DNA from: Taibaiella sp.
GTDB taxonomy: Bacteria; Bacteroidota; Bacteroidia; Chitinophagales; Chitinophagaceae
Assembly (NCBI GenBank): GCA_016786705.1
Contig: JAEUVV010000003.1
Span: 62,001-126,000, forward strand
Length of the DNA stretch: 64,000 bases
Reading direction: 5' to 3'
In this document: piece after piece, positions 44,900-51,915 of the stretch
Position numbering within the stretch: position 1 is the stretch's first letter
Layout: each line of letters opens with the position of its first letter
Notes under the pieces: model-generated
Told to the model about the DNA's origin: nothing
What the model saw: the letters and a program-made list of their open reading frames with translations, nothing else
The model's database searches: none
Position numbers and translations under genes: made by a program

Positions 44900-45601
44900 A
44901 TGAAGCGCAGCATAGTTCTATTGGCATCACTTTTTGGAGTTTCATTATCTTCTATAGCCCAGGTAACAGTCACGCCTGAGATCGGCTATAATTTAGGTAA
45001 GTTTTACGGGTTTACATATGACCCGACCGCAAATGTGCAATACACAGAAAACTATGACTGGATGTGGAGCCCCAGAGCCGGTATCGCTTTAGATATTCCC
45101 CTGGGCAAAAAAGGCTTTTCTTTTGAACCCGGATTGTACTATAATGTACGCACCTCAAGAGTGACCACAGATATCGACGCTTATAAAGAAACTACTACCA
45201 CCCGGCAAAACTATGTGGAATTACCCATTAACTTAAAATACAGCTGGGAAGTTGCCCGTTATACCGGTAAGTTTATGGTACAGTTATCGCCCTATGTAGC
45301 CTATGGCGTTTCAGGCGATGTTAGCGGAAAAAAAATACAGAAAATACCGACTTACTACACCACTACCTATTCCCATGACCTGGAGTGGGGCTCAGAGATG
45401 AACCAGCTGAAAGCATTGGATTATGGTGCTTATGTAGGTTTCGGTTACCAATTACAGATGGGCTTACAGATCAGGACTATTTATGGTTTGAGCTTTGCGA
45501 ATTTTTCCAATATTCCTAATACCGTGGCCAGCCCGGGTAGTGTATTTAACCTGAGTGTAGGTTATGTACTGGGAAGAAAATTACCAGGAAGATTTTATTA
45601 A
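44900..45601 (+). CDS. Outer membrane beta-barrel protein (porin-like)
   Basis: A 233-residue protein with a signal peptide (MKRSIVLLASLFGVSLSSIAQ) and a small barrel: alternating strands with glycine and aromatic ends such as GYNLGKFYGFTYDP, RAGIALDIPLGKKGFSFEPGLYYNV, YVELPINLKYSWEVARYTGKFMVQLSPYVAYGV and YGAYVGFGYQLQMGLQIRTIYGLSF. It resembles the PorT-like/outer membrane beta-barrel group common in Bacteroidetes. The ligand or role is unknown. A strong terminator follows. Confidence 0.8.
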   Translation: MKRSIVLLASLFGVSLSSIAQVTVTPEIGYNLGKFYGFTYDPTANVQYTENYDWMWSPRAGIALDIPLGKKGFSFEPGLYYNVRTSRVTTDIDAYKETTTTRQNYVELPINLKYSWEVARYTGKFMVQLSPYVAYGVSGDVSGKKIQKIPTYYTTTYSHDLEWGSEMNQLKALDYGAYVGFGYQLQMGLQIRTIYGLSFANFSNIPNTVASPGSVFNLSVGYVLGRKLPGRFY

Positions 45602-45617
45602 TCTGAGATTAAAAATA

Positions 45618-45661
45618 AAAAACTAAAGGCGCAGATCATAAGATCTGCGCCTTTAGTTTTT
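45618..45661. terminator. Intrinsic terminator
   Basis: AAAAACTAAAGGCGCAGATC and its complement (20-base arms) around 4 bases, ending in TTTTT. Confidence 0.92.
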
Positions 45662-45716
45662 AGCTTTATACCAGGCCATTTTAAAGGAGTGAATGAGCCC
45701 CCGGTAAGTATTATTT

Positions 45717-46103
45717 TTATTGGGATACAGATATTTTAGAAGTGATCTGGCCAATCATTTCATAAAGCCGCTCAATATTACTTTCCAGGCGGCTGATTGT
45801 CTGCTCGTACATTTTTTTCTCCAATACACTTAGCGCAGGCGGGAAATTGGTATGCCCGCCAGGATCTTGCCGGGACTGGGACAGTACACTGTCATAGCCT
45901 TCAGTGATCAGGTCCTGGGGCGTTGTTTTGTATAAAACAGCAAGTTCTTCCAGTCGCTCAAGGGTAATTTTTGTTGCCCCTTTTTCTAATAGACTGTAGG
46001 CATTTTGTGAAATATCCAATTGATTAGCAACATAGGCTTGAGTATAATCATTGATTTCTCTTAAAGTTTTCAACTTTTTGGCACATATCTCTGTTATGTT
46101 CAT
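45717..46103 (-). CDS. XRE-family helix-turn-helix regulator
   Basis: A 128-residue DNA-binding protein with an HTH_3 domain at residues about 8-65: LKTLREINDYTQAYVANQLDISQNAYSLLEKGATKITLERLEELAVLYKTTPQDLI, a standard lambda-repressor-type fold. The C-terminal part from about 95 is a charged coiled-coil-like helix (EKKMYEQTISRLESNIERLYEMIGQI), which could dimerise. The start ATG at 46103 has AGCAGG upstream. It is divergent from the beta-helix-like surface gene at 46493, across a region with a strong palindrome, so it may regulate itself and possibly that gene. Confidence 0.85.
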   Translation of the reverse strand: MNITEICAKKLKTLREINDYTQAYVANQLDISQNAYSLLEKGATKITLERLEELAVLYKTTPQDLITEGYDSVLSQSRQDPGGHTNFPPALSVLEKKMYEQTISRLESNIERLYEMIGQITSKISVSQ

Positions 46104-46135
46104 TACCTGCTTCTTATGGTTGTTTCGATTGCTAC

Positions 46136-46157
46136 CATTCTGTTGAACAACAGAATG
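46136..46157. promoter_or_regulatory. Palindrome before the XRE gene, candidate operator
   Basis: CATTCTGTTG and CAACAGAATG are exact inverted arms around AA, 33 bases before the XRE start codon. This position and symmetry fit a self-regulating operator. Next to it lies a second, shorter inverted repeat, GATAA-AAAA-TTATC. Confidence 0.6.
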
Positions 46158-46492
46158 ATAAAAAATTATCCTGTTTTTACTTCCGGTATATATTTTTATA
46201 AGATTTTAACCCTGGCGCTCAGCTAAAAAATCCTCTTTTATCAGCAAAACTGATGGGTATCTGAATTTTTGATAAACAAACTGATCTACTGATATCTTAT
46301 CAACCAAAAAGTAATACGTATTGCCTCCTGTGTAACAACTTTGCAATCAGAATAATTCTTAACCCTTTTAGGTAAATGAAGTCTGGCGGATTGCTAAAAT
46401 CCTGGAACAAATTTAAAAAAAGTTATCTGTATTTCCAATTTTAAAGCTGTTCAACCCAATTTCAAATACAATTGAATGAAGTCAAAATAAGT
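46158..46492. promoter_or_regulatory. Divergent intergenic region between XRE and the surface gene
   Basis: 335 bases without a gene. It has small inverted repeats (ATCAG-CAAAA-CTGAT and the GATAA pair) and a near-match to the -7 box, CAACTTTG at 46336-46343, on the plus strand. I see no good -33 partner. The inverted repeats could be further regulator sites. Confidence 0.35.
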
Positions 46493-48241
46493 ATGAACGC
46501 TGGTATTTACACAAAATTAATGATTGTTTGCTCCCTTTTAGCGGGATCCGTGGCACAGAGCTTTGGCCAGAATTGCCCTACAGTCAACACCACTAACACT
46601 TTCTCAGGTTCTTATGTAACCGTGAACAGTGGCGAGACATATGGCCTGTCCGGCGGCAACTGGTCCGGCGGTGTTTCTTTAAACGCAGGTGGAACAATCT
46701 ATATCGCTCCGGGTGCAAGTCTTACTGTTTCCTATGTAAACGGAAACTTCGACGGAAAGATCATCAACTGCGGCACCTTGAACATCAACTTGTATGGCAA
46801 TGCGAGAAATGCGGAGCTCATTAACTACGGTACTTTGACTTCCAACGCGATTCAAAACCTGACAGGCTCTATTACCAACTACGGTAATTTAAGTATCGGC
46901 CAGTTTACTACCAACGGAGCCCAACTGGTGAATTATAAAAAAATGAACCTTCAAAATGTTTCGCTTCAAAATACAAGCGTAAGCAACCATGATACCTTGA
47001 CCGCAAATGGTGGCTTCTATGCCCTTAACGGCGGAACTATTGATAACCGTGTGAACGCTTATATGTCGTTGAATAATAACAATGGCAATACAGAGCTGGC
47101 GACTACTGTAGAGAATACAGGTACCATGATCATTCGCAAAGCTAATTCGGGAAGCGGCATCTCCAGGAAAGTGAATAACTATGGTGTAATGAAGATTTTA
47201 GACCAGGTGATCATCAGCTCCTCTGCTTACTTTACGAATGACAGCTTACTGGAATTTGTGAATATCAATAGCGTAAACATGCAGGGAAGCGCTTTATTGC
47301 AAAACAATAAAAGACTGAATATCACTTCCGGCGACATCGCCTTAAACTCTTCCGGCAGCCAGTTTGTAAACAATGGCATGGCGAAAGTTTCAGGAGCGAT
47401 TAAACAAAATGAGGCGGGCTCTAAAGTGATCAATAACTGCAGGATGTTTGCCGAAAGCTATTTTATCGGCAATGGCATTACCGAAAACAAAGGTCTGATA
47501 TGGGTTACAGGTGAATTTAAAGTAGAAGGCTTACCTTCTGAAGTAAAAAATGACACTACCGGTTTTATCCGGGGTACCAGCTTCAGAAACTCAGGTAAGA
47601 TCACCGGTTACGGAAGTTTCTACTTCACCGGCAACACGAATTTCAACAGTGCAGGTGTGTTTTCAGGTTCAAGCGCCAGCAACCCGATTATGTTCTTCGA
47701 TGCATCGCAGACCGGCAGCCAAATCTTTGATACTTATGTACAAAACAACCCGCCAGTAAATACCATCAGACCGGCAACAATGGTCCCTATGGATACTACA
47801 GCTTACAATTGTACACCAGTCCTGGCCATCGCGGGATACCCTCCCTCCACCGCCCTGGTATATAAGCAAGTATGTTCCAATGCGCCTATCCAGATTAACC
47901 TGAATGATTATGTAACACCACACACAGCAGTTAACGCTCAGCCTTTTACGGTGCAACTAAACTCTGCCAAATTATTTGATTACTATAATAACAGTAACGT
48001 TACCAACAATACAAGCAACCTGGATATACCGAATAAAGGAACTTTTGTATTGAATCAGGCAACCGGTATCATCACTTTTACACCCAGTGCTAATTTCAGC
48101 CAGGGAGAAGTAAAAGCCCAATATATTATTTCAAATACCGCTGCCGGAAACCCAATGCCTTATCCCAGTAATAAAACAAACATTACCATCACGATAGGAA
48201 GTGGTTATTCCGCGCCAATCATCTCGGTAAACCAACAATAA
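46493..48241 (+). CDS. Large secreted beta-helix-like protein, no T9SS domain found
   Basis: A 582-residue product. I start at ATG 46493 because a TTG seven codons earlier is less plausible; a signal peptide (TKLMIVCSLLAGSVAQSFGQ) follows. The body has many short repeats of the NYGTL, NYGNL, NYGVM, NKGLIWV and NSGKI kind, typical of right-handed beta-helix adhesins. The last about 140 residues look like one or two cadherin/Ig-like domains (VYKQVCSNAPIQINLNDYV...GIITFTPSANFSQGEVKAQYIISNT). No T9SS sorting signature is at the end, so its surface attachment is unclear. The neighbour 48835 carries such a domain. Confidence 0.75.
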   Translation: MNAGIYTKLMIVCSLLAGSVAQSFGQNCPTVNTTNTFSGSYVTVNSGETYGLSGGNWSGGVSLNAGGTIYIAPGASLTVSYVNGNFDGKIINCGTLNINLYGNARNAELINYGTLTSNAIQNLTGSITNYGNLSIGQFTTNGAQLVNYKKMNLQNVSLQNTSVSNHDTLTANGGFYALNGGTIDNRVNAYMSLNNNNGNTELATTVENTGTMIIRKANSGSGISRKVNNYGVMKILDQVIISSSAYFTNDSLLEFVNINSVNMQGSALLQNNKRLNITSGDIALNSSGSQFVNNGMAKVSGAIKQNEAGSKVINNCRMFAESYFIGNGITENKGLIWVTGEFKVEGLPSEVKNDTTGFIRGTSFRNSGKITGYGSFYFTGNTNFNSAGVFSGSSASNPIMFFDASQTGSQIFDTYVQNNPPVNTIRPATMVPMDTTAYNCTPVLAIAGYPPSTALVYKQVCSNAPIQINLNDYVTPHTAVNAQPFTVQLNSAKLFDYYNNSNVTNNTSNLDIPNKGTFVLNQATGIITFTPSANFSQGEVKAQYIISNTAAGNPMPYPSNKTNITITIGSGYSAPIISVNQQ

Positions 48242-48249
48242 AAGGATTG

Positions 48250-48797
48250 CAAAAACTGGTATGAAACAAAACAAGTAGGAAACAACAAACCAGTAAGCAA
48301 CAATCGGTATGAAACACAAGTAAGTATGAAATAGGATATCGGTAAGGTTTCCACTAAAACCTAAAAAAAACTTACCGATATTAAAACAAGTAAAAGTCTT
48401 TAAATCCTAATAAAGCAGTAGTGCAAACTGGTATGAAACTCCCAGTATGAAACACAAGTAAGTATGAAACAGGATATCGGTAAGGTTTCCACTAAAACCT
48501 AAAAAAACCTTACCGATATTAAAACAAGTAAAAGTCTTTAAATCCTAATAAAGCAATAGTAAAAACTGGTATGAAACTTCCAGTATGAAACACGAGTAAG
48601 TATGAAACAGGATATCGGTAAGGTTTCCACTAAAACCTAAAAAAAACCTTACCGATATTAAAACAAGTAAAAGTCTTTAAATCCTAATAAAGCAGTAGTG
48701 CAAACTGGTATGAAACTTCCAGTATGAAACACAAGTAAGTATGAAACAGGATATCGGTAAGATCTCCTAAAACCTAAAATTTTACCGATATTTTTTT
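48250..48797 (+). repeat. Array of 138-bp tandem repeats carrying hairpins
   Basis: The marker GGATATCGGTAAGG begins at 48334, 48472, 48610 and (as GGATATCGGTAAGA) 48749, giving periods of 138, 138 and 139. Each unit contains a hairpin, ATATCGGTAAGG with CCTTACCGATAT (first unit AAGG with ACTT), a TAAAGCAGTAGTGCAAACTGG-like stretch, and three copies of a GTATGAAAC word. Copies are nearly identical (a few base changes). A degraded partial unit precedes (48250-48333). No open reading frame is evident. The array fills the space between two surface-protein genes. Confidence 0.9.
48751..48797 (+). terminator. Last hairpin of the array, intrinsic terminator
   Basis: ATATCGGTAA (48751-48760) pairs with TTACCGATAT (48782-48791), followed by a T run. 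Only this copy has the T run, so it is the working terminator and the other hairpins may be its duplicated forms. Confidence 0.75.
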
Positions 48798-48834
48798 CCC
48801 GCTTTTTTAATATTTCCATTCGATCTTTTTTAAA

Positions 48835-49971
48835 ATGAAAAATATATACAATACATTATTCGTTGCATTATTAGCAGTAGCTACTGGTTCTCAGGCACAC
48901 AGCCAGGCCACTCCTCAAAGTATCAAAATCTGTCGCGGCAGTGCCGTGGTATTGAAAGCAAACCCCACAGCAGCAGATGTTGCCGGTGGTTATATATGGT
49001 ACCGCGATGGAGCAGTTATAGGCGGAGCTGGCGATTCCTTAGTGATCACACAGCCAGGAAGCTATACACTGGCATCAGTAAGCGGCGGCGGATGTAATTC
49101 AACTATTTCTTCTGCATTGGAGGTTACCTATAAAGAGCTGATTGCTGTTGATGATCTGGCAAACACTCATTCAGGTACACCTGTAAACATTCCGGTAACA
49201 ACAAATGATGTCGCAGAGTGTGGAAGTATCAACTTCCAGACATTAAGCATATCGACTTTACCCCAAAACGGGAGTGCTAAAGTAAGTGCTACAGAGCCTG
49301 GCGTATTTTCCTATACACCGAATGCTTCATTTGTAGGCACCGATTCTTTCACTTACACCGTTTACGATGTTGCCGGGAATGTTTCCAATGTTGCTAAGGT
49401 ATTGGTAGATGTTACCTCTGCTACCCCTTTGGCTCTGGACTTACTCGCTTTTAATGTAAGCAAAGTAAAAGAAACACATGCCGAAATAAACTGGCAGGTA
49501 ATTGAAGATAATACAGAGGCTACCTTTACCATAGAGAGAAGCAGCAATGCTAAATCTTTTGAAGCTATAGGTACATTGAAGGCTAATACCAGCACTGTTC
49601 GCCAGAAAGCAGATTACTCTTTTACAGATAACAGCCCTTTAAAAGGTAGTAACTATTACAGGCTGAAAATCTCGGATGACAATGGCCAGGTGAATTACAG
49701 CAATGTAAAAATGCTGAGCTTCTCTGCTACTGATGTTATTTCGGTATATCCTAACCCGGCAACAACAACAGCTTATGTAAAAGTAAGCGGCGCTGCACCT
49801 AAACTCGTACAGTTATTAGACCTGAACGGAAGAGTGTTGCAATCTGTAACATCGGCCGCTAACATTGTAGCAATAGAGATGCATCAGGTGTCAGGTGGTT
49901 TATACCTGATCCGGGTGATCGGGCAGGATGATAAAGCAGAAATTTTTAAAATAGAGAAAACGGTAAAATAA
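48835..49971 (+). CDS. T9SS cargo protein with Ig-like domains
   Basis: A 378-residue protein. The signal peptide is MKNIYNTLFVALLAVATGSQAHSQ. An Ig-like domain (about 28-105, ending VTYKEL) is followed by a cadherin-like/Big_9-like domain (about 105-193, ADDLANTHSGTPVNIPVTTNDV...FVGTDSFTYTVYDVAG), then a fibronectin-like strand set, and a T9SS type A sorting domain at about 300-378 (ISVYPNPATTTAYVKVSG...SGGLYLIRVIGQDDKAEIFKI). It should be surface-bound through T9SS. Its place after the beta-helix-like gene and the repeat array suggests they belong together. Confidence 0.88.
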   Translation: MKNIYNTLFVALLAVATGSQAHSQATPQSIKICRGSAVVLKANPTAADVAGGYIWYRDGAVIGGAGDSLVITQPGSYTLASVSGGGCNSTISSALEVTYKELIAVDDLANTHSGTPVNIPVTTNDVAECGSINFQTLSISTLPQNGSAKVSATEPGVFSYTPNASFVGTDSFTYTVYDVAGNVSNVAKVLVDVTSATPLALDLLAFNVSKVKETHAEINWQVIEDNTEATFTIERSSNAKSFEAIGTLKANTSTVRQKADYSFTDNSPLKGSNYYRLKISDDNGQVNYSNVKMLSFSATDVISVYPNPATTTAYVKVSGAAPKLVQLLDLNGRVLQSVTSAANIVAIEMHQVSGGLYLIRVIGQDDKAEIFKIEKTVK

Positions 49972-49982
49972 CCGGAAATAGC

Positions 49983-50057
49983 TACCGGCAAAGAATCGCT
50001 TCAAAATAGGATTGTGTTAAAATGTTTTGTTGTGTTCTTATTAATTCTTTGCCGGTA
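49983..50057 (+). terminator. Long-loop hairpin after the T9SS gene
   Basis: TACCGGCAAAGAAT and ATTCTTTGCCGGTA form perfect 14-base arms with a 47-base loop, 11 bases after the stop codon, followed by TGTATTTTTATTCC. It is probably a terminator, though the loop is long. Confidence 0.5.
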
Positions 50058-50213
50058 TGTATTTTTATTCCTATAAAAGTGGTATTTTTGAAATGTACGT
50101 TAAATGACCATAGCACACCTCAGCCTCTTTACCTGGAGAATTGACAGTACGTTTCAAATCATACTACTTATAGCTGAAATAAAAGCATTCCGCAACCCAA
50201 AATAATTTACAAT

Positions 50214-50259
50214 AAAATACATGTGGTGGTTTGTTTACCAAAACCGTTACATGTATTTT
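50214..50259. promoter_or_regulatory. Long inverted repeat before the signalling gene set
   Basis: AAAATACATGT (50214-50224) and ACATGTATTTT (50249-50259) are exact arms; inside them GGT/GTT (wobble pairs) and GGTTT/AAACC extend the stem around GTTTACCA. The right arm overlaps TTTG (50257-50260), which could be a -33 box with TAATTTAG (50275-50282) as a weak -7 box. A regulator operator or RNA hairpin is possible. The rest of the gap (50058-50213) shows nothing clear. Confidence 0.5.
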
Positions 50260-50299
50260 GATTTTAACTTTTACTAATTTAGCTTCAGAGGAATAAAAG

Positions 50300-51064
50300 A
50301 TGGATATAAACTTAGAAAGAGAAATTCCCCAGGTAAGACTTAGGGCATTTCGTGCGATAGATGACCCGGAGACTTGCATGCGATTTATAGAAGGCCATCA
50401 ACATGTATTGGAAGTATACAATTTAAAAATGGTTACCTCTGCTAATTATGAATGGATAAAAAATCCGGCAGTGTTTGTGATCGTGGTAGAATCCCTGGAC
50501 AAAACCAAATTGTACGGCGGGGCTAGAATTCATGTTGCCGGCGGTACCCAGCCTTTACCGGTAGAAGAAGCGATAGGCAGGTATGATCCCCGGATATGTG
50601 ACCTGGTTCGGGAGTGTGCTATAGAGGGCACCGGAGAAGGTTGCGGTTTATGGAACTCCAGGGAAATAGCCGGTTATGGCGTAGGCAGCATATTCCTTTC
50701 CCGCGTAGGCGTAGCTATCTCCTCCCAGATCGGTATCAAAACACTATTTGCCTTATGTGCTCCCTATACCGTAAAATTAGCAGAAAGTATAGGCTACCGC
50801 GTAGACGAGCGGTTAGGAGACCATGGCACCTTCTATTACCCCAGAGAAGGCTTTGTAGCCACATCCATGTTTTACCAGGACATCCAAAGTGCAGAAACCG
50901 CTTCTGAAGAAGATAAGAGTTCCATTTTAGACCTCAGGAACAATGTAAATATTGTGCGTATTGAAACCTTGCGCAAGAAACAAATTGAAATTCACTATGA
51001 TATTGCCATCCCCAATATAAGCGCCTGGGATTTAAAAGAAGTAACCGCTAAATTTGCACAATAA
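50300..51064 (+). CDS. GNAT-like acyltransferase-like protein, first gene of a signalling cluster
   Basis: A 254-residue soluble protein. The region about 30-190 shows a GNAT-like outline: VFVIVVESLDKTKLYGGARIHVAGGTQPLP, then AGYGVGSIFLSRVGVAISSQIGIKTLFALCAPYTVKLAESIGYRV (a fold pattern seen near the end of acyltransferases), then HGTFYYPREGFVATSMFYQD. The GARIH...PLP order followed by a conserved C-x-E-x-x-GLW set recalls acyl-homoserine lactone synthases and FeeM-like N-acyl amino acid synthases in layout, but I cannot confirm homology. AGAGGAA precedes the start. It leads a same-strand run with a methyltransferase, a receptor kinase and a response regulator, 29 bases before the second gene. 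Confidence 0.6.
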   Translation: MDINLEREIPQVRLRAFRAIDDPETCMRFIEGHQHVLEVYNLKMVTSANYEWIKNPAVFVIVVESLDKTKLYGGARIHVAGGTQPLPVEEAIGRYDPRICDLVRECAIEGTGEGCGLWNSREIAGYGVGSIFLSRVGVAISSQIGIKTLFALCAPYTVKLAESIGYRVDERLGDHGTFYYPREGFVATSMFYQDIQSAETASEEDKSSILDLRNNVNIVRIETLRKKQIEIHYDIAIPNISAWDLKEVTAKFAQ

Positions 51065-51093
51065 TTCATTCCATAAAATAAAAAGGGTTACAA

Positions 51094-51858
51094 ATGAGTT
51101 CTAAATTGTATAGTATAGAATACTTAGAGAAGACAACACAGTTACTAAAGGAAATTAAAGAAAAGTCCTATGAGCGCTTCCTTGATCTTGAAAAAGGCCA
51201 CATCGTTGATGTAGGCTGCGGTACCGGCCAGGACGCGATCAACCTGTCCCGGCTGATCCCCGGAAAAGTACAGGTTACCGGTGTAGATATTGAAGAAGGT
51301 ATGATCCTTAAGGCCCGCGAAAATGCGCAGGGTATGGAAGGGATCTCTTTTTTACAGGCTAATGTAGAAGCCCTCCCTTTTGACAATGAATCTCTTCAGG
51401 GCCTTAGAAACGAAAGACTGATACAGCATGTACCTCATCCGGTGCAGGCTTTTCGGGAGTTTAGCCGGGTATTACAACCAGGTGCCTCATTAGTGATCGT
51501 GGAAACAGACTGGAGCAGTATGACCCTTTACAGTGCACCTCCGGGTATGGCCAGCCGCGTCAAAGATTTTTATGCTGATAAAAATGTTCCTAACGGCTCG
51601 GTAGCTTTAGACCTCAACACCTTATTGATACAGACGGGCTTCAAAGATATTGAATTCAACGTTTACCCCTTAGTCTCGCATTCCCTTGACCAGGTAATCG
51701 CCTTCATCAGGCTCGACTATATCCTGCAGCAAATGGTAGAGCGTGAACTAATGAGTACGGAAGAGCATGAGACCTTATTTAAATCCCTCAGGGAAGCAGA
51801 TACTAAAGGGCATTTTGCCATGTCCTTAAATTTAGTTGTGGCTACAGGAATAAAATAG
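51094..51858 (+). CDS. SAM-dependent methyltransferase, class I
   Basis: A 254-residue enzyme with motif I IVDVGCGTGQDAINLS (residues about 37-52), the motif II acidic end VTGVDIEEG, and motif III-like RNERLIQHVPHPVQAFREFSRVLQPGASLVIVETDW. The set is like small-molecule methyltransferases of the UbiE/Methyltransf_11 type. The substrate is unknown. It lies 29 bases after the acyltransferase-like gene and 57 bases before the receptor kinase gene, and the three are probably one transcript. A role in modifying a product of the first gene is an attractive guess. Confidence 0.82.
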   Translation: MSSKLYSIEYLEKTTQLLKEIKEKSYERFLDLEKGHIVDVGCGTGQDAINLSRLIPGKVQVTGVDIEEGMILKARENAQGMEGISFLQANVEALPFDNESLQGLRNERLIQHVPHPVQAFREFSRVLQPGASLVIVETDWSSMTLYSAPPGMASRVKDFYADKNVPNGSVALDLNTLLIQTGFKDIEFNVYPLVSHSLDQVIAFIRLDYILQQMVERELMSTEEHETLFKSLREADTKGHFAMSLNLVVATGIK

Positions 51859-51915
51859 CAGATACATATACCGTATTTAAATTAAAATGTAAATTGCCGC
51901 TTTATTAAATAGTAT

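Noticed and set aside
45717..48241. A toxin-antitoxin reading of the XRE gene and its neighbour
   Set aside because: The neighbour is a large secreted beta-helix-like protein on the other strand, not a small toxin, and the regulator has no antitoxin partner motif.
48250..48797. The repeat array as a CRISPR array
   Set aside because: The units are 138 bp long and nearly identical throughout, with no variable spacers, and there are no cas genes in the window.
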